Origin: Actinoplanes lutulentus | GTDB taxonomy: Bacteria; Actinomycetota; Actinomycetes; Mycobacteriales; Micromonosporaceae | Assembly: GCF_003259845.1 (NCBI RefSeq) | Contig: NZ_QLMJ01000010.1 | Coordinates: 1-64,000 of the forward strand | Direction of reading: 5' to 3' | Length of the DNA stretch: 64,000 bases | In this document: positions 16,647 to 25,111 of the stretch, piece after piece | Layout of the letters: every line of letters starts with the position of its first letter | Position numbering within the stretch: the first letter of the stretch is position 1 | Translations under genes and position numbers: made by a program | The notes under the pieces: generated by a model | The model's database searches: none | Told to the model about the DNA's origin: nothing | The model's input: only the letters and a program-made list of their open reading frames with translations

Positions 16647-17462
16647 CTAGATTTCGCAGCTCACCCTGGTGTCCGCCGACGAGTCGATGCACTGGTCACG
16701 GCCGGATTCGCCGTCCAGCGTGTCGGCGCCGGCGCCACCGCGGAGCACGTCGTTCCCGTTGCCGCCGGAGATGAAGTTGACGCCGCCGTTTCCGGTCAGC
16801 CGGTCGTTGCCGGACCCTCCGAAGAGCAGGTCGGAGCCGCTGCCACCATAGAGCCGGTCATTTCCGAAGGCGGCGAAGACCACGTCGCTGCCGCTTTCGC
16901 CATGCACGACGTCGTTGCCCGAGGTCCGGCCGCCGCCGTCGATGATCTGGTCGCTGCCGGAGCCACCCCAGACCACGTCGTTCCCGGAACCGGTGTCGAC
17001 CCAGTCCGCGCCGCCGTACCCGTAGATCGTGTCGTTCCCACTGTCGCCGCCGAGCAGCCGGTCACCGCGCGGGCCGCCGGCGATCCGGTCGCTCCCGGTG
17101 CCGCCGTCCGCGGTGATCTTCAGGTCGGCCTTGTTGGTGATCGAGTCGTTCCGGTCGTAGGTGTACACGTACACCCTGGTCGGTGCCTTTTTCGTGGTGC
17201 ACCTGACCTTGGTCCTGTCACCCTTGACCGCCTTGCAGCCCTTGCCGGCTTTCACCGCGACCCGGTCGTCGATCGTGACGGTGTTGCCGGAACGGGTCAC
17301 CACGACCTTGTTCTGCTTCTTCTTCGCGGCCTTGTAACGCACCTTCGTCGTGTCGTACACCGAGGCCACGCCCGCGGTCGCGGCCTGAGCGGGTGCGGCG
17401 GCGACCGTTGTGGCGACCATCGTGGACAGCAGAAGAAGGGCCGGCCAGGTGGAACGAAGCAT
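16647..17462 (-). CDS. Secreted RTX-repeat protein (divergent paralogue 4)
   Basis: A 271-residue secreted protein with signal peptide MLRSTWPALLLLSTMVATTV to AAPAQA. Its N-terminal domain is a diverged copy of the one in the three upstream paralogues (VVVTRSGNTVTIDDRVAVKAG, KGCKAVKGDRTKVRC). About 130 residues of GGxGxDxxxGG repeats end in a Cys-containing tail (DQCIDSSADTRVSCEI). It lacks the longer C-terminal domain and the shared 34-base upstream element. A good Shine-Dalgarno (GGGGAGGA) precedes the ATG at 17462. Confidence 0.85.
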   Translation of the reverse strand: MLRSTWPALLLLSTMVATTVAAAPAQAATAGVASVYDTTKVRYKAAKKKQNKVVVTRSGNTVTIDDRVAVKAGKGCKAVKGDRTKVRCTTKKAPTRVYVYTYDRNDSITNKADLKITADGGTGSDRIAGGPRGDRLLGGDSGNDTIYGYGGADWVDTGSGNDVVWGGSGSDQIIDGGGRTSGNDVVHGESGSDVVFAAFGNDRLYGGSGSDLLFGGSGNDRLTGNGGVNFISGGNGNDVLRGGAGADTLDGESGRDQCIDSSADTRVSCEI

Positions 17463-17570
17463 GTGAATCCTCCCCGTGGACGAAAGGATCATAAGCAGGA
17501 GAGTGAGCCTCTTGATGGTCAGCGGCCGTTCCACCAGAGTGAGACGGTTGGATACAAGGAGGGCGATGTC

Positions 17571-17879
17571 ATGCAGACCTTCACGAACGAAGCGGAGCAA
17601 TCGGCCTACACCCTGGCGGAGGCGTTGAGCGACAAAGCGATGTCCTGCATGAAATACGCCGAGGAGGCGGGCGAGGCGTTCCGCTCCGGCAAGATGGCGA
17701 TGCGCAGGCAGTTCAAGGCGCGCGGCCTGTCCGAGGCGGAAGCGGACATACGCTGGTCCGGCACCTCGCAGGCGGCCCGCGCGATCGCCGACAACAACTT
17801 CTTCATGTCACAGGCTTCGATGTACAACAACGCCGCGGCCGTTCAATACGCGAAAGCGCTGTACCTCAAGATCCGCTGA
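17571..17879 (+). CDS. Hypothetical protein, 102 residues
   Basis: Not recognised. A predicted soluble, mostly helical protein rich in Ala, Met and Tyr (EEAGEAFRSGKMAMRRQFKARG, then ARAIADNNFFMSQASMYNNAA). It has no signal peptide or membrane segment. AAGGAGG lies upstream of the ATG at 17571. It is divergent from the fourth RTX gene, and its 3' end overlaps the convergent DUF2786 gene by 14 bases. Composition resembles small proteins of actinobacterial plasmids and phages, but there is no direct evidence for that origin. Confidence 0.65.
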   Translation: MQTFTNEAEQSAYTLAEALSDKAMSCMKYAEEAGEAFRSGKMAMRRQFKARGLSEAEADIRWSGTSQAARAIADNNFFMSQASMYNNAAAVQYAKALYLKIR

Positions 17880-18540
17880 CCTCGGCGCTGCCCAGGTGGG
17901 CTTCCTGCCCGGCCCGGTACCCGCGGATCCGCCCGCTGCCCTGCAACCGGCGCGGCGGTAGTTTCGCCAGCTTGGGGTACGTCTCGTCGCGCTTGAGTTC
18001 GACCAGATCGGTGCGGTCGACCAGGACCAGCTCGGCGCCGGGCGTCTCCGCCGCGGCGTTCTTCTCGGCTGACCACAGCCGCGCGCTGACCGCCTGGCTG
18101 TACCCGACCAGCCAGGAACGCCGATAGGCCGCCGGACTCTCGCCGAACGGCACCGGGCTCGCCGACAGCCCGTGCGCCGCCTGCACGAGCAGCGAGGTGA
18201 AGAGCAGCTCGACGCGTTCCAGATCGGCCGCGTGCCCGAACAGGTGGCTGCGTGCCAGCCCGCGCCGCTCCAGATGGACGACCCGGCAGCGCAACGGTGA
18301 CGCGACGGCCGCGAGCAGGCCGGCTTTGTCGCGCGCATAAGGCGGGTCGATCGTGACGACGCGATCCCCGATCGGGTCCGCCGCCGGATCACCGACCGCG
18401 AGCATCGCCTGGTCGACGCCGTACTTCGCGATCAGCTCGGCGGCCTTCTCCGTGAACGCCTCGGCTTCGCCGGGCGTACAGGCAGGATCCTCAGCCATGG
18501 CGAGCAACTTGCGCACGCGGGCCAGCAGGCCGTCATTCAT
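17866..18540 (-). CDS. DUF2786 domain protein
   Basis: A 224-residue soluble protein. Residues 1-45 form the DUF2786 motif (RVRKLLAMAEDPACTPGEAEAFTEKAAELIAKYGV). The rest resembles the DUF7168 region commonly attached to it, with YRRSWLVGYSQAVSARL and a basic C-terminus (LPPRRLQGSGRIRGYRAGQ). Such proteins are frequent in actinomycetes and phages, with no established biochemical role. The gene following on the same strand starts 18 bases upstream of it (18559), so they may be co-transcribed. Confidence 0.82.
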   Translation of the reverse strand: MNDGLLARVRKLLAMAEDPACTPGEAEAFTEKAAELIAKYGVDQAMLAVGDPAADPIGDRVVTIDPPYARDKAGLLAAVASPLRCRVVHLERRGLARSHLFGHAADLERVELLFTSLLVQAAHGLSASPVPFGESPAAYRRSWLVGYSQAVSARLWSAEKNAAAETPGAELVLVDRTDLVELKRDETYPKLAKLPPRRLQGSGRIRGYRAGQEAHLGSAEVSGS

Positions 18541-18558
18541 GGGTACGCGTAAAGCCCT

Positions 18559-18951
18559 TCACGCCGCCCGGCGACGCAGCGTGGCGACCGTGGAGCCGGC
18601 GAGCGCGAGCAGGCAGTCGGGCAGCTGGCCGTCGGCGATCGCGGCGCCGAACAACGCCTCACTGGTGGGAAAGTCGCCGTTCACATAGGCGCTGACGAAA
18701 CGCGCCACCCAGCGCTTGTCGTACTGAGCTTCGTCGATGCCCGGGAACTCGAGTGTCCAGGCGCCGCCACCGCCGGGCATCTGCCCGACCATGGTCGCTG
18801 CCAGGCACCACGCCACGTCCCACGCGCCGACCACACCATCGCGGTCGACGACCGCGTCGAAGGTGTCGGCCACAGCAGCGCTGTCGCCGCTGATCGCACT
18901 CTCAAGGATCTGCGCGGCGTCGTCGAACGCATGCTGTGGTACTTCGGTCAC
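18559..18951 (-). CDS. Hypothetical protein, 130 residues
   Basis: Not recognised. An acidic soluble protein with AFDDAAQILESAISGDSAAVADTFDAVVD and a Trp-rich middle (GVVGAWDVAWCLAATMVGQ). It ends just upstream of the DUF2786 gene on the same strand. The GTG at 18951 is preferred over a TTG at 18978, but neither has a convincing Shine-Dalgarno. Confidence 0.6.
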   Translation of the reverse strand: MTEVPQHAFDDAAQILESAISGDSAAVADTFDAVVDRDGVVGAWDVAWCLAATMVGQMPGGGGAWTLEFPGIDEAQYDKRWVARFVSAYVNGDFPTSEALFGAAIADGQLPDCLLALAGSTVATLRRRAA

Positions 18952-19030
18952 GGAAGAAAAGGTACGTCCAACGGTCAAGGAACGCTCGTCGACGAGGTAT
19001 TTCCCGCACCACAGTGCGAAGCAAACGCTC

Positions 19031-19450
19031 TCAGGCGCCGCGGAGCAGACAGGTGATCCGCGCGGTGCAGACCCGCTCGCCCGACTCGTCGGTCAGCACG
19101 ACCTCGTACGTCGCCACGGCGCGTCCCCGGTGCACCGGCAGCGCCACGCCGGTGACCAGACCGGACCGGGCCGCCTTGTGATGGGTGGCGTTGATGTCGA
19201 CGCCGACCGCGAACGGCCGGTCGACGGTCTGCCCGTGCATCACCGCGCCGACCGAGCCCAGCGTCTCGGCGAGCACGCAGGAGGCCCCGCCGTGCAGCAG
19301 CCCGTACGGCTGGGTGTTGCCCTCGACCGGCATGGTCCCGACCACCCGCTCGGCGCTGGCCTCGGTGATCTCGATGCCCATCCGCTCGGCGAGCGCACCA
19401 CCGCCGCTGCTGGTGAACAGGTGCTGCTTACCGTCCTCCGCGATATCCAC
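19031..19450 (-). CDS. Hotdog-fold acyl-CoA thioesterase (PaaI family)
   Basis: Hydrolyses acyl- or aryl-CoA thioesters. The 139-residue length is typical of PaaI / DHNA-CoA thioesterase proteins. The signature NTQPYGLLHGGASCVLAETLGSVGA (about residues 45-68) contains the HGG turn and the catalytic acidic residue on the hot-dog helix. VGVDINATHHKAARSG follows, as in menaquinone-type DHNA-CoA thioesterases. The substrate cannot be fixed; no menaquinone or phenylacetate gene is nearby. Monocistronic. Confidence 0.88.
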   Translation of the reverse strand: MDIAEDGKQHLFTSSGGGALAERMGIEITEASAERVVGTMPVEGNTQPYGLLHGGASCVLAETLGSVGAVMHGQTVDRPFAVGVDINATHHKAARSGLVTGVALPVHRGRAVATYEVVLTDESGERVCTARITCLLRGA

Positions 19451-19560
19451 GTCGGCAGACGTTACCGCCGCACCTTGTGCGAACCAGCGACAGTCGTCAC
19501 AGGGACGTGAGTGATCCGAAGTTGCTCAGGGTACGTGTAGGGCACGACGAGAGGAGCACC

Positions 19561-19809
19561 ATGAGCGAGCCGCAGGAGATCATCGAGACGCGGGGCGAGT
19601 TCCGCGTGGACCTGATCAAGCAGGACGCGAACGGCGACGGACAGACCGACGTCTGGGTCTCGGACACCGACGGGGACGGCAAGCCCGACCTCTACCAGTT
19701 CGACACCGACGGGGATGGCCTGGTCGACATCACGATGGTGGACCTCGACGAGGACGGCAACCCGGACAAGATCGTGGACGGGGACGGCGGGCTGCCTCCG
19801 GTGGCCTGA
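19561..19809 (+). CDS. Small acidic protein with DxDxDG calcium-loop repeats
   Basis: An 82-residue, very acidic, signal-less protein made of repeats: QDANGDGQTDVWVSD, TDGDGKPDLYQFD, TDGDGLVDITMVD, EDGNPDKIVDGDGG. Each is a DxDGDGxxD loop as in EF-hand, dockerin or thrombospondin type 3 calcium sites. Without an export signal it would be a cytosolic Ca2+ binder or buffer. GAGGAG lies 6 bases before the ATG. The upstream frame is open but has no ribosome-binding site. Confidence 0.8.
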   Translation: MSEPQEIIETRGEFRVDLIKQDANGDGQTDVWVSDTDGDGKPDLYQFDTDGDGLVDITMVDLDEDGNPDKIVDGDGGLPPVA

Positions 19810-19814
19810 CCTGC

Positions 19815-21071
19815 TCAGCCGCCACCGAGCGCGGAGAGGGCCACCCAGACCACGGCTATCGCGACGGCGGTCGTGCCGACCGCCGAGACCGTGTGCCAGA
19901 CGGAGGGTGTGCCCTCGACCGCCTCGGGGTGGCCCAGTTCTTCGAGGCGGGCCCGGTGTTCCCGCACCTTCGAGACGGTGTCTGCCATGCCCTCCGACCG
20001 GCTCAGATCGACCGCTAGACGGGCTTGGGCGCGCTGCAATCGGCGTACCGTCGCTCTGGCTCTGCGACCTGCTTGCGCGGCAGCATGCCGGCGCGCCGCC
20101 GCGCGCCGCGACCCGGAACCGAGCACTTTCAGTTCGTTCTCGGTGATCAGGGTGGGGTCACGCAGCGTGGCGAGTTTCGCGACGTAATAGGCCGCTTCGC
20201 GGTCGTGGGCACGGCGGACCAGATAGAGGATGAGCAACAGCGGCGGCAGGCCCTTGAAGACCAGCACCGCGAGCAGCGCGAGCGCGCCGTTGCCCAGGCC
20301 GTCGCGGAAGAGCGGCGAGTTCCACAGCACGTGCGAGGCCCAGGCGCCGAAGAGCGCGAGCGCGGCCATCCCGATCCGGTGCCGGCGGGTGCGGTCCGGG
20401 TTGACCACGAGGTACCCGATGCCGGCGCCGGCGAGCGCGCCGAAGAGCGTGTGGCTCCACACCCCGGCCAGGAAGCCGCGGACCAGGAACGTGGTGATCA
20501 CCGGCTGAATCTGATCACCCTGCCCGGCCAGCGCGACCGCCCCGATCGCGAAGACCACGTCCTCGACGATCTGGAACCCGAGCCCGACCAGCGCGCCGTA
20601 GACCACGCCGTCGAGAACGCTGTTCACCTGGGCGCGGGCGATCAGCACGATGGCGACCACGCCCAGCGTCTTGGCGATCTCCTCGACCGTGGGACCGGCC
20701 AGCGCGGCACCCCAGTCGGCCGCAAAACCCGGTGAACCCAGTTTCGCGATCAGATTGTCCAGTGCGGTGCTCGCTGGGATCGAGACCGTGGTGGCCACCA
20801 GGCCACCCCAGGCGAACGCCACCACGCGCAGGCTCGGCGGTTCCCGCTCCAGGAAATCCAGCTCCGAGACGAAGAGCCAGAAGGGTACGGCGAGCAGCGC
20901 GAACAGGCCGGCCGCGGTGAGCGTGGCGATCGGGTACATCTCGAAGAAGCGCCAGGTGATCTGTGCGATCCGGACAGCGCCGGCGACCAGCAGGGCGATG
21001 ACGACCCAGAAGGCCGGGTTCCGGACGAGCGCTGCCGCCCGGACGCCGCCGGGGCGGACCGGCTCGCCCAT
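19815..21071 (-). CDS. PrsW-family intramembrane metalloprotease
   Basis: A polytopic membrane protein of 418 residues with about nine membrane segments in the first 310. It has the PrsW/CAAX-like catalytic motifs EEIAK (about residue 130), GLGFQIVEDV (about 163-172) and two later His-containing helices (GVWSHTLFGALAG; WASHVLWNS). In Bacillus PrsW cleaves the anti-sigma factor RsiW, and a role in regulated proteolysis is inferred by family. A basic coiled segment (GSRRAAARRHAAAQAGRR) and one last membrane helix follow. Its ATG overlaps the stop of the upstream gene by one base (TGATG). Confidence 0.88.
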   Translation of the reverse strand: MGEPVRPGGVRAAALVRNPAFWVVIALLVAGAVRIAQITWRFFEMYPIATLTAAGLFALLAVPFWLFVSELDFLEREPPSLRVVAFAWGGLVATTVSIPASTALDNLIAKLGSPGFAADWGAALAGPTVEEIAKTLGVVAIVLIARAQVNSVLDGVVYGALVGLGFQIVEDVVFAIGAVALAGQGDQIQPVITTFLVRGFLAGVWSHTLFGALAGAGIGYLVVNPDRTRRHRIGMAALALFGAWASHVLWNSPLFRDGLGNGALALLAVLVFKGLPPLLLILYLVRRAHDREAAYYVAKLATLRDPTLITENELKVLGSGSRRAAARRHAAAQAGRRARATVRRLQRAQARLAVDLSRSEGMADTVSKVREHRARLEELGHPEAVEGTPSVWHTVSAVGTTAVAIAVVWVALSALGGG

Positions 21072-21649
21072 CAGCGGTCCTCGTACCGCAGCGTGCGGGT
21101 GCTCGCGTCGATCGCCGGGAGGGTGCGGGCCAGGTCGGGGTCGCCGCCGCTGACCGTGACCTCGATGGTGAGGCCGTGCGCCACGAAGACGGCGTACCGG
21201 CCGCCGCGGTTGCCGGCGGTGTACCCGCCCTGCAGACCGGCGAGCCCACCAGCAGTGGAGACCGCGAGTTGGGTGCCGGTGACCTGGTAACCACTGGTGC
21301 CGGTGATGCGCTGGCGAAGGCGGACCGCAGCCGCGGTCAGGTCACCGTCGAAGGGTTGCACCGCCACGGCGTACCGCACCGGGCCGATGCGGAACAGAAC
21401 GGTGCCCCGGTCCTCTGCGGGCCGGGTCCCGGTGACGTCGAGCGTGGCGCCCGGCGGCGGCACGAGTGTGACGCCGGCACCGACCTCGTACGCCGCCCCG
21501 TCCGGGATGGCCCGCTGGGCGGGAACGGCCTCGTCCACCAGCGGCAGGCCGAACGCGAGGCCGGCCAGCACGAGGACGAGAACGAGCGCGAGGGGCAGTC
21601 CGAGGGTGCTGGGGAGGTCGGTGTGCTGACTGCGCGTAACCCTCCCCAT
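21071..21649 (-). CDS. Single-pass membrane protein, unknown
   Basis: 192 residues. A short basic N-terminus and one hydrophobic helix (LGLPLALVLVLVLAGLAFG) are followed by an extracytoplasmic domain of about 145 residues without Cys. It is translationally coupled to the PrsW protease gene (TGATG overlap), so it may be its partner or substrate. Homologues are annotated as hypothetical. Confidence 0.75.
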   Translation of the reverse strand: MGRVTRSQHTDLPSTLGLPLALVLVLVLAGLAFGLPLVDEAVPAQRAIPDGAAYEVGAGVTLVPPPGATLDVTGTRPAEDRGTVLFRIGPVRYAVAVQPFDGDLTAAAVRLRQRITGTSGYQVTGTQLAVSTAGGLAGLQGGYTAGNRGGRYAVFVAHGLTIEVTVSGGDPDLARTLPAIDASTRTLRYEDR

Positions 21650-21731
21650 CCGTCAAAGCTAACGGCGCTCACGGGCAGTTGTCCGGAGAACCTCTGGCCG
21701 CCCACAGTGGATGGACAATCAACCTGGCCGA

Positions 21732-22298
21732 TTACGGATTTGTCCGTTTTATCGAAAGGTGCGGTGACGGCACGAAAGCGGTCAGCCATACTCCGTTGTC
21801 GCTGCGGTGGAAGACGTGGCCCTCGTCGGCCATCAGCCCGGCCGCGACGCTGAAGACCACGACGTCCGGCGACCGGCGGCGGCCCACGACCAGAGCGGTC
21901 GGCACGTCCGCCGAGAGGTGCACGTGGTGCCGGCTGCCCGGTCGCAGACCCTGCTTCAGGATCGCGTCGGTGTTCGCCCGGGGCGTGCCGTGGAAAAGCT
22001 CCGCGGGCGGCGTCGCCGGCGGCAGCTCCAGATCGATGCCGACCCGCCGGGAGTGACCCTGGCTGGCCCGGATCCGGTCCACGCCGTCCGGGCCGGGCGC
22101 GATGGCGAACCGCTTCTTGTCGTTCTCGGCCACCACCACGTCCAGGTCCTCGCGGCTGATACCGAGGGCGGCGAGGAAGGCCGGGACGGGCACCCAGCCG
22201 TTCGCGTCGAGGGTGAGGCCGGCGGTCTCCGGCCGGTGTCGCAGCACCAGCGACATCCGCCGGCTGAGGCGGACCTGGTCGCGGGTGAGTTCAGTCAT
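21732..22298 (-). CDS. kptA: RNA 2'-phosphotransferase (KptA/Tpt1 family)
   Basis: Transfers an internal RNA 2'-phosphate to NAD+, giving ADP-ribose 1'',2''-cyclic phosphate. The 188-residue protein has both lobes: an N-terminal winged helix (LSRRMSLVLRHRPETAGLTLD, DLDVVVAENDKKRFAI) and the ADP-ribosyltransferase-like lobe (ELFHGTPRANTDAILKQGL, then HHVHLS). The conserved Arg and His of SRxxSxxLRH and HGT are present. The ATG at 22298 overlaps the methyltransferase stop (ATGA). Bacteria have no intron-containing tRNAs of the yeast type, so its natural substrate is unclear; it may act on damaged or ligated RNA ends. Confidence 0.93.
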   Translation of the reverse strand: MTELTRDQVRLSRRMSLVLRHRPETAGLTLDANGWVPVPAFLAALGISREDLDVVVAENDKKRFAIAPGPDGVDRIRASQGHSRRVGIDLELPPATPPAELFHGTPRANTDAILKQGLRPGSRHHVHLSADVPTALVVGRRRSPDVVVFSVAAGLMADEGHVFHRSDNGVWLTAFVPSPHLSIKRTNP

Positions 22299-23077
22299 GT
22301 ACGTAACTCCATGACCGCAAGGTAATACGGCCGATCCCGGTCGTCGATCGATTTGAGCCGCCATCCGGTGCCGTCCAGCAGCGTCTCCAGCTCCGCCGCG
22401 GAGCAGTTCAGATAGTCGAACCACTCGGTGGCGACCTCCCGATAACGCAACCGCAGGCGCAGCTGCCCGCCGAGACGGCCACGCTGCCGGTTCCGCTCGT
22501 GGTACGCCACATGCACCGGGTCACGAGTCCCGTACGGGTCACTGCCCTGCGCCACGATCCGGGCGCCGGGTGCGGCCAGCCGGGCCAGGGCGGCCAGGAA
22601 GACCGGTGCCCGCTCGGCGCTCTCCAGCAGTCCGAGGTTGTTGCCGAGCAGCAGGAACGTGTCGTACCGGACGGAGGCCCGGGCGAACTCGTCCACGGTG
22701 GTGAGAACGGTGTCGAGCACTCCCCGCTTGCGGGCCACCTCGATCGCGCCGGCTGAGGTGTCCAAGCCGGTCACGGCGATGCCGCGGCGCTGGAGCTCGA
22801 CGGCGATCCGGCCGGCGCCGGCCCCGATGTCGAGAACCCGGCCGCGGCAGAGTTTGAGGGCCCGGCGGTCGTAGGACTGCCAGTCGCCCGGCTCGTCGAG
22901 GTAGTGGTCGGCCGGCGCGCCGTTGATCAGGCCGTCGTCGCGCTCGATCACTTCGATGACCGGTCGCGGATATTTGCCGCCGGCCAGTGGCCTCGGGCCG
23001 ATCCCTGTTCGTACCGCGTACGCGTCCCGGATCATTTCACCGAAGGCGTCGCCGATGGTCGGCTGCTCCATGGTCAT
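22295..23077 (-). CDS. Class I SAM-dependent methyltransferase
   Basis: 260 residues. A Rossmann methyltransferase with motif I VLDIGAGAGRIAVELQRRG (about residues 81-99), motif II VTGLDTS, and the loop DTFLLLGNNLGLL in place of the usual motif IV. The substrate is unknown. It lies upstream of and overlaps kptA by 4 bases, so it may act in the same RNA-related pathway; a small-molecule role is equally possible. It is divergent from the F420-type oxidoreductase, with only 13 bases between starts. Confidence 0.85.
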   Translation of the reverse strand: MTMEQPTIGDAFGEMIRDAYAVRTGIGPRPLAGGKYPRPVIEVIERDDGLINGAPADHYLDEPGDWQSYDRRALKLCRGRVLDIGAGAGRIAVELQRRGIAVTGLDTSAGAIEVARKRGVLDTVLTTVDEFARASVRYDTFLLLGNNLGLLESAERAPVFLAALARLAAPGARIVAQGSDPYGTRDPVHVAYHERNRQRGRLGGQLRLRLRYREVATEWFDYLNCSAAELETLLDGTGWRLKSIDDRDRPYYLAVMELRT

Positions 23078-23090
23078 CTACTCTTGAGGA

Positions 23091-23462
23091 ATGGCCGGAT
23101 TGGAGCAACTCGGATCCGAGAAGTACGTCCTGCTCACCACGTTCCGCAAGGACGGTCGAGCAGTGGCTACACCCTTATGGGTGGTGCCCGACGGCGCAGG
23201 CCTCGGGTTCTGGACTGTCGCCGGGAGCGGCAAGATCAAGCGGATCCGCAACAGCGGCCGCGTCACCGTTGCCGCCTGCGACATGCGCGGTAACCCGAGC
23301 GGCGAGCCGATCGAGGCAAGCGCCCGGATCGGCGACACCGCCGATTTCCAGCGGGTGGCCGGGACGCTCAAGAAGAAGTACGGCCTGATGGGCCGGCTTA
23401 CCGTGCTCGGCAGCCGCCTCCGGCGAGGTGCCGACGGAACGGTCGTCGTGCTGGTCAGCTAG
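23091..23462 (+). CDS. PPOX-class, probable F420-dependent oxidoreductase
   Basis: A 123-residue split beta-barrel protein of the pyridoxamine-phosphate-oxidase-like family. It has YVLLTTFRKDGRAVATPLWV, WTVAGSGKIKRIRNSGRVTVAACD and LKKKYGLMGRLTVLGS. Actinobacterial members of this length and pattern commonly use F420 or bind flavin-like cofactors. The substrate is unknown. Confidence 0.85.
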   Translation: MAGLEQLGSEKYVLLTTFRKDGRAVATPLWVVPDGAGLGFWTVAGSGKIKRIRNSGRVTVAACDMRGNPSGEPIEASARIGDTADFQRVAGTLKKKYGLMGRLTVLGSRLRRGADGTVVVLVS

Positions 23463-23571
23463 TGCTGGTCAGACGGCGCTTGAAAAAAGATCAAGCGGCC
23501 GCGCGACTTCTGGATCTCCGTCTCGTTGATCAGATCGGCGAGACAGAACTGAGAACTTCATAGTTACGAAG

Positions 23572-23605
23572 AAGGGGCGATCGCCTTCCCCAGCGCTCGC
23601 CCCTT
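23572..23605 (-). terminator. Terminator of bldC
   Basis: Stem AAGGGGCGA / TCGCCCCTT with a 16-base loop, 26 bases past the bldC stop; on the minus strand CTTCTTCG follows. Confidence 0.65.
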
Positions 23606-23630
23606 GCAACGATGATCGGTCGGTGCGGTG

Positions 23631-23840
23631 TCAGTCGCCCTGACGCTGCGTCGGAATCTGCCCCTGGAGCAGGGCGCGAACTTCCGACTCCCGGTAGCGA
23701 CGGTGGCCGCCCAACGTGCGAATTGCGCTGAGCTTGCCAGCCTTCGCCCACCGAGTAACGGTCTTCGGGTCGACGCGGAACATCGACGCCACCTCGGCCG
23801 GCGTTAGTAGCGGCTCAGGATCGTGCGTACGCGATGCCAT
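23631..23840 (-). CDS. bldC: Developmental regulator BldC
   Basis: A 69-residue MerR-like DNA-binding protein with LLTPAEVASMFRVDPKTVTRWAKAG (winged helix) and TLGGHRRYRESEVRALL. It lacks an effector domain. In Streptomyces BldC binds DNA cooperatively on direct repeats and holds back sporulation genes. Length and sequence fit that family closely. Neighbours also agree: a conserved hypothetical gene and valine dehydrogenase sit beside bldC in Streptomyces coelicolor (from memory). Confidence 0.95.
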   Translation of the reverse strand: MASRTHDPEPLLTPAEVASMFRVDPKTVTRWAKAGKLSAIRTLGGHRRYRESEVRALLQGQIPTQRQGD

Positions 23841-24122
23841 CGGTCACTCCTCCACAGGTGCCTAAAAAACATCGGCCGGGGTCCCGCCGGCCGGTGCGTC
23901 TCTCATGGTCCGGCTAGTCCCCGATGTCCGACATGGGCCGAACGGACGAACGTCCCCAGATAGATGGATGAAGCATGCCCGATTTTTGCGTGTTTTATAC
24001 GCCAGATAGTGTCGCGTTTAGTCCGATTATCACGGTTCGGTAGGCCCCGATTACGAAGAGTGTTCGCTTCGGGAGCGCTTCCAACCGTTGACATACGTAC
24101 GGCTCTGTCCCATTTCCGCAGG

Positions 24123-24962
24123 TCAGTTGCATCGCTCAAGAAGTTGGACAGAACGCCAACGCGCCACCAACTTCTCGTAAGCCTCACTAGCTGACTCAGC
24201 GTCACCGCGAGAAAGTGCGGAAAGTCCGGCTGCCACCAATCCGGGTGAATCGTCCTCGGTGAGCTTGTCCTCCGGTAGGAGGTTGACGAGGCCGCCGTAG
24301 TCCAGCTCCACCACGGAACGTGGGTGGAACTCCTCCAGCCAGCGGGTACCCTCCTCGACCGCCTCCGTGATCGGGGCGTCGCCCAGCGACTTGCGCAGCA
24401 CCGAGACAGCCCGGTGCGCCCGGCGGCGGGCCTTCGAGATCTCCGTCCGGTACCGCAGCGTCCGCCTGCGGGCCTTGAGCGCGATCTCCCGCTCCTCCAG
24501 GTCCACGAAGGCGAACCAGCGCAGCGGCACGCCCCACGTGGAGACCTGCTCGTGCACCCGGGGCACACCCTGCTCCAGCACCTTGGCGCCGCTGCGCCAG
24601 TCCTCCACCACAGCTCGGGCCTGCCCGGCCAGGATCGGCGGCACGAAAGCGTCGGCCAGCACGGCGGGAACGCCGTCCCGGGCACTCAGCGCCGCCTCGG
24701 CAACCCGCAACCGCAGGTTCCAGGGGCAGACCAGGATGGAGTTCTCCCACTCCAGCACGTACGCCTCGTCGGGCAGGTCGGGCAGCCTGGTCCATCCGGC
24801 GCCGAGCGCCTCCAGAACGGCGGTGCGCTGACGGACCGGGCCTTCGACGGGGCCGAGATCTCGGCCCTCCTTGGCGTAACGGCGCCAGAACGACTGCCGT
24901 TCGCGATCAAAGGCGGTCAGTGGCTCGTATACCCGTAGGTACGACGCGAACAGTGACGGCAC
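24123..24962 (-). CDS. Conserved hypothetical protein of the bldC-vdh locus
   Basis: 279 residues, soluble, no signal. It begins MPSLFASYLRVYEPLTAFDRERQSFW and contains an Arg-rich helical middle (ALKARRRTLRYRTEISKARRRAHRAVSVLRKS) and an acidic end. A protein with this start occurs between bldC and vdh in other actinomycetes; its function is not known. It is transcribed towards bldC, 282 bases away, and divergently from vdh. Confidence 0.78.
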   Translation of the reverse strand: MPSLFASYLRVYEPLTAFDRERQSFWRRYAKEGRDLGPVEGPVRQRTAVLEALGAGWTRLPDLPDEAYVLEWENSILVCPWNLRLRVAEAALSARDGVPAVLADAFVPPILAGQARAVVEDWRSGAKVLEQGVPRVHEQVSTWGVPLRWFAFVDLEEREIALKARRRTLRYRTEISKARRRAHRAVSVLRKSLGDAPITEAVEEGTRWLEEFHPRSVVELDYGGLVNLLPEDKLTEDDSPGLVAAGLSALSRGDAESASEAYEKLVARWRSVQLLERCN

Positions 24963-25111
24963 GGCGCGATCCTTTCACGAATCCAGCCGGGTGGAACTTC
25001 CCGCGCGGACGTAATCGACGCGCCGCCCGCACTACTAGGCTCGGAAATGCCGGCACACCCCCGCCGGCGTGTGGCCCCACGAAGGCCGATCAATAGATCA
25101 GGAGAACAGCG

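Noticed and set aside
13028..16650. Long plus-strand frames of 454 and 748 residues opposite RTX gene 3 and the Ig-like gene.
   Set aside because: Same cause: high GC at third codon positions keeps antisense frames open. No ribosome-binding site or recognisable domain.
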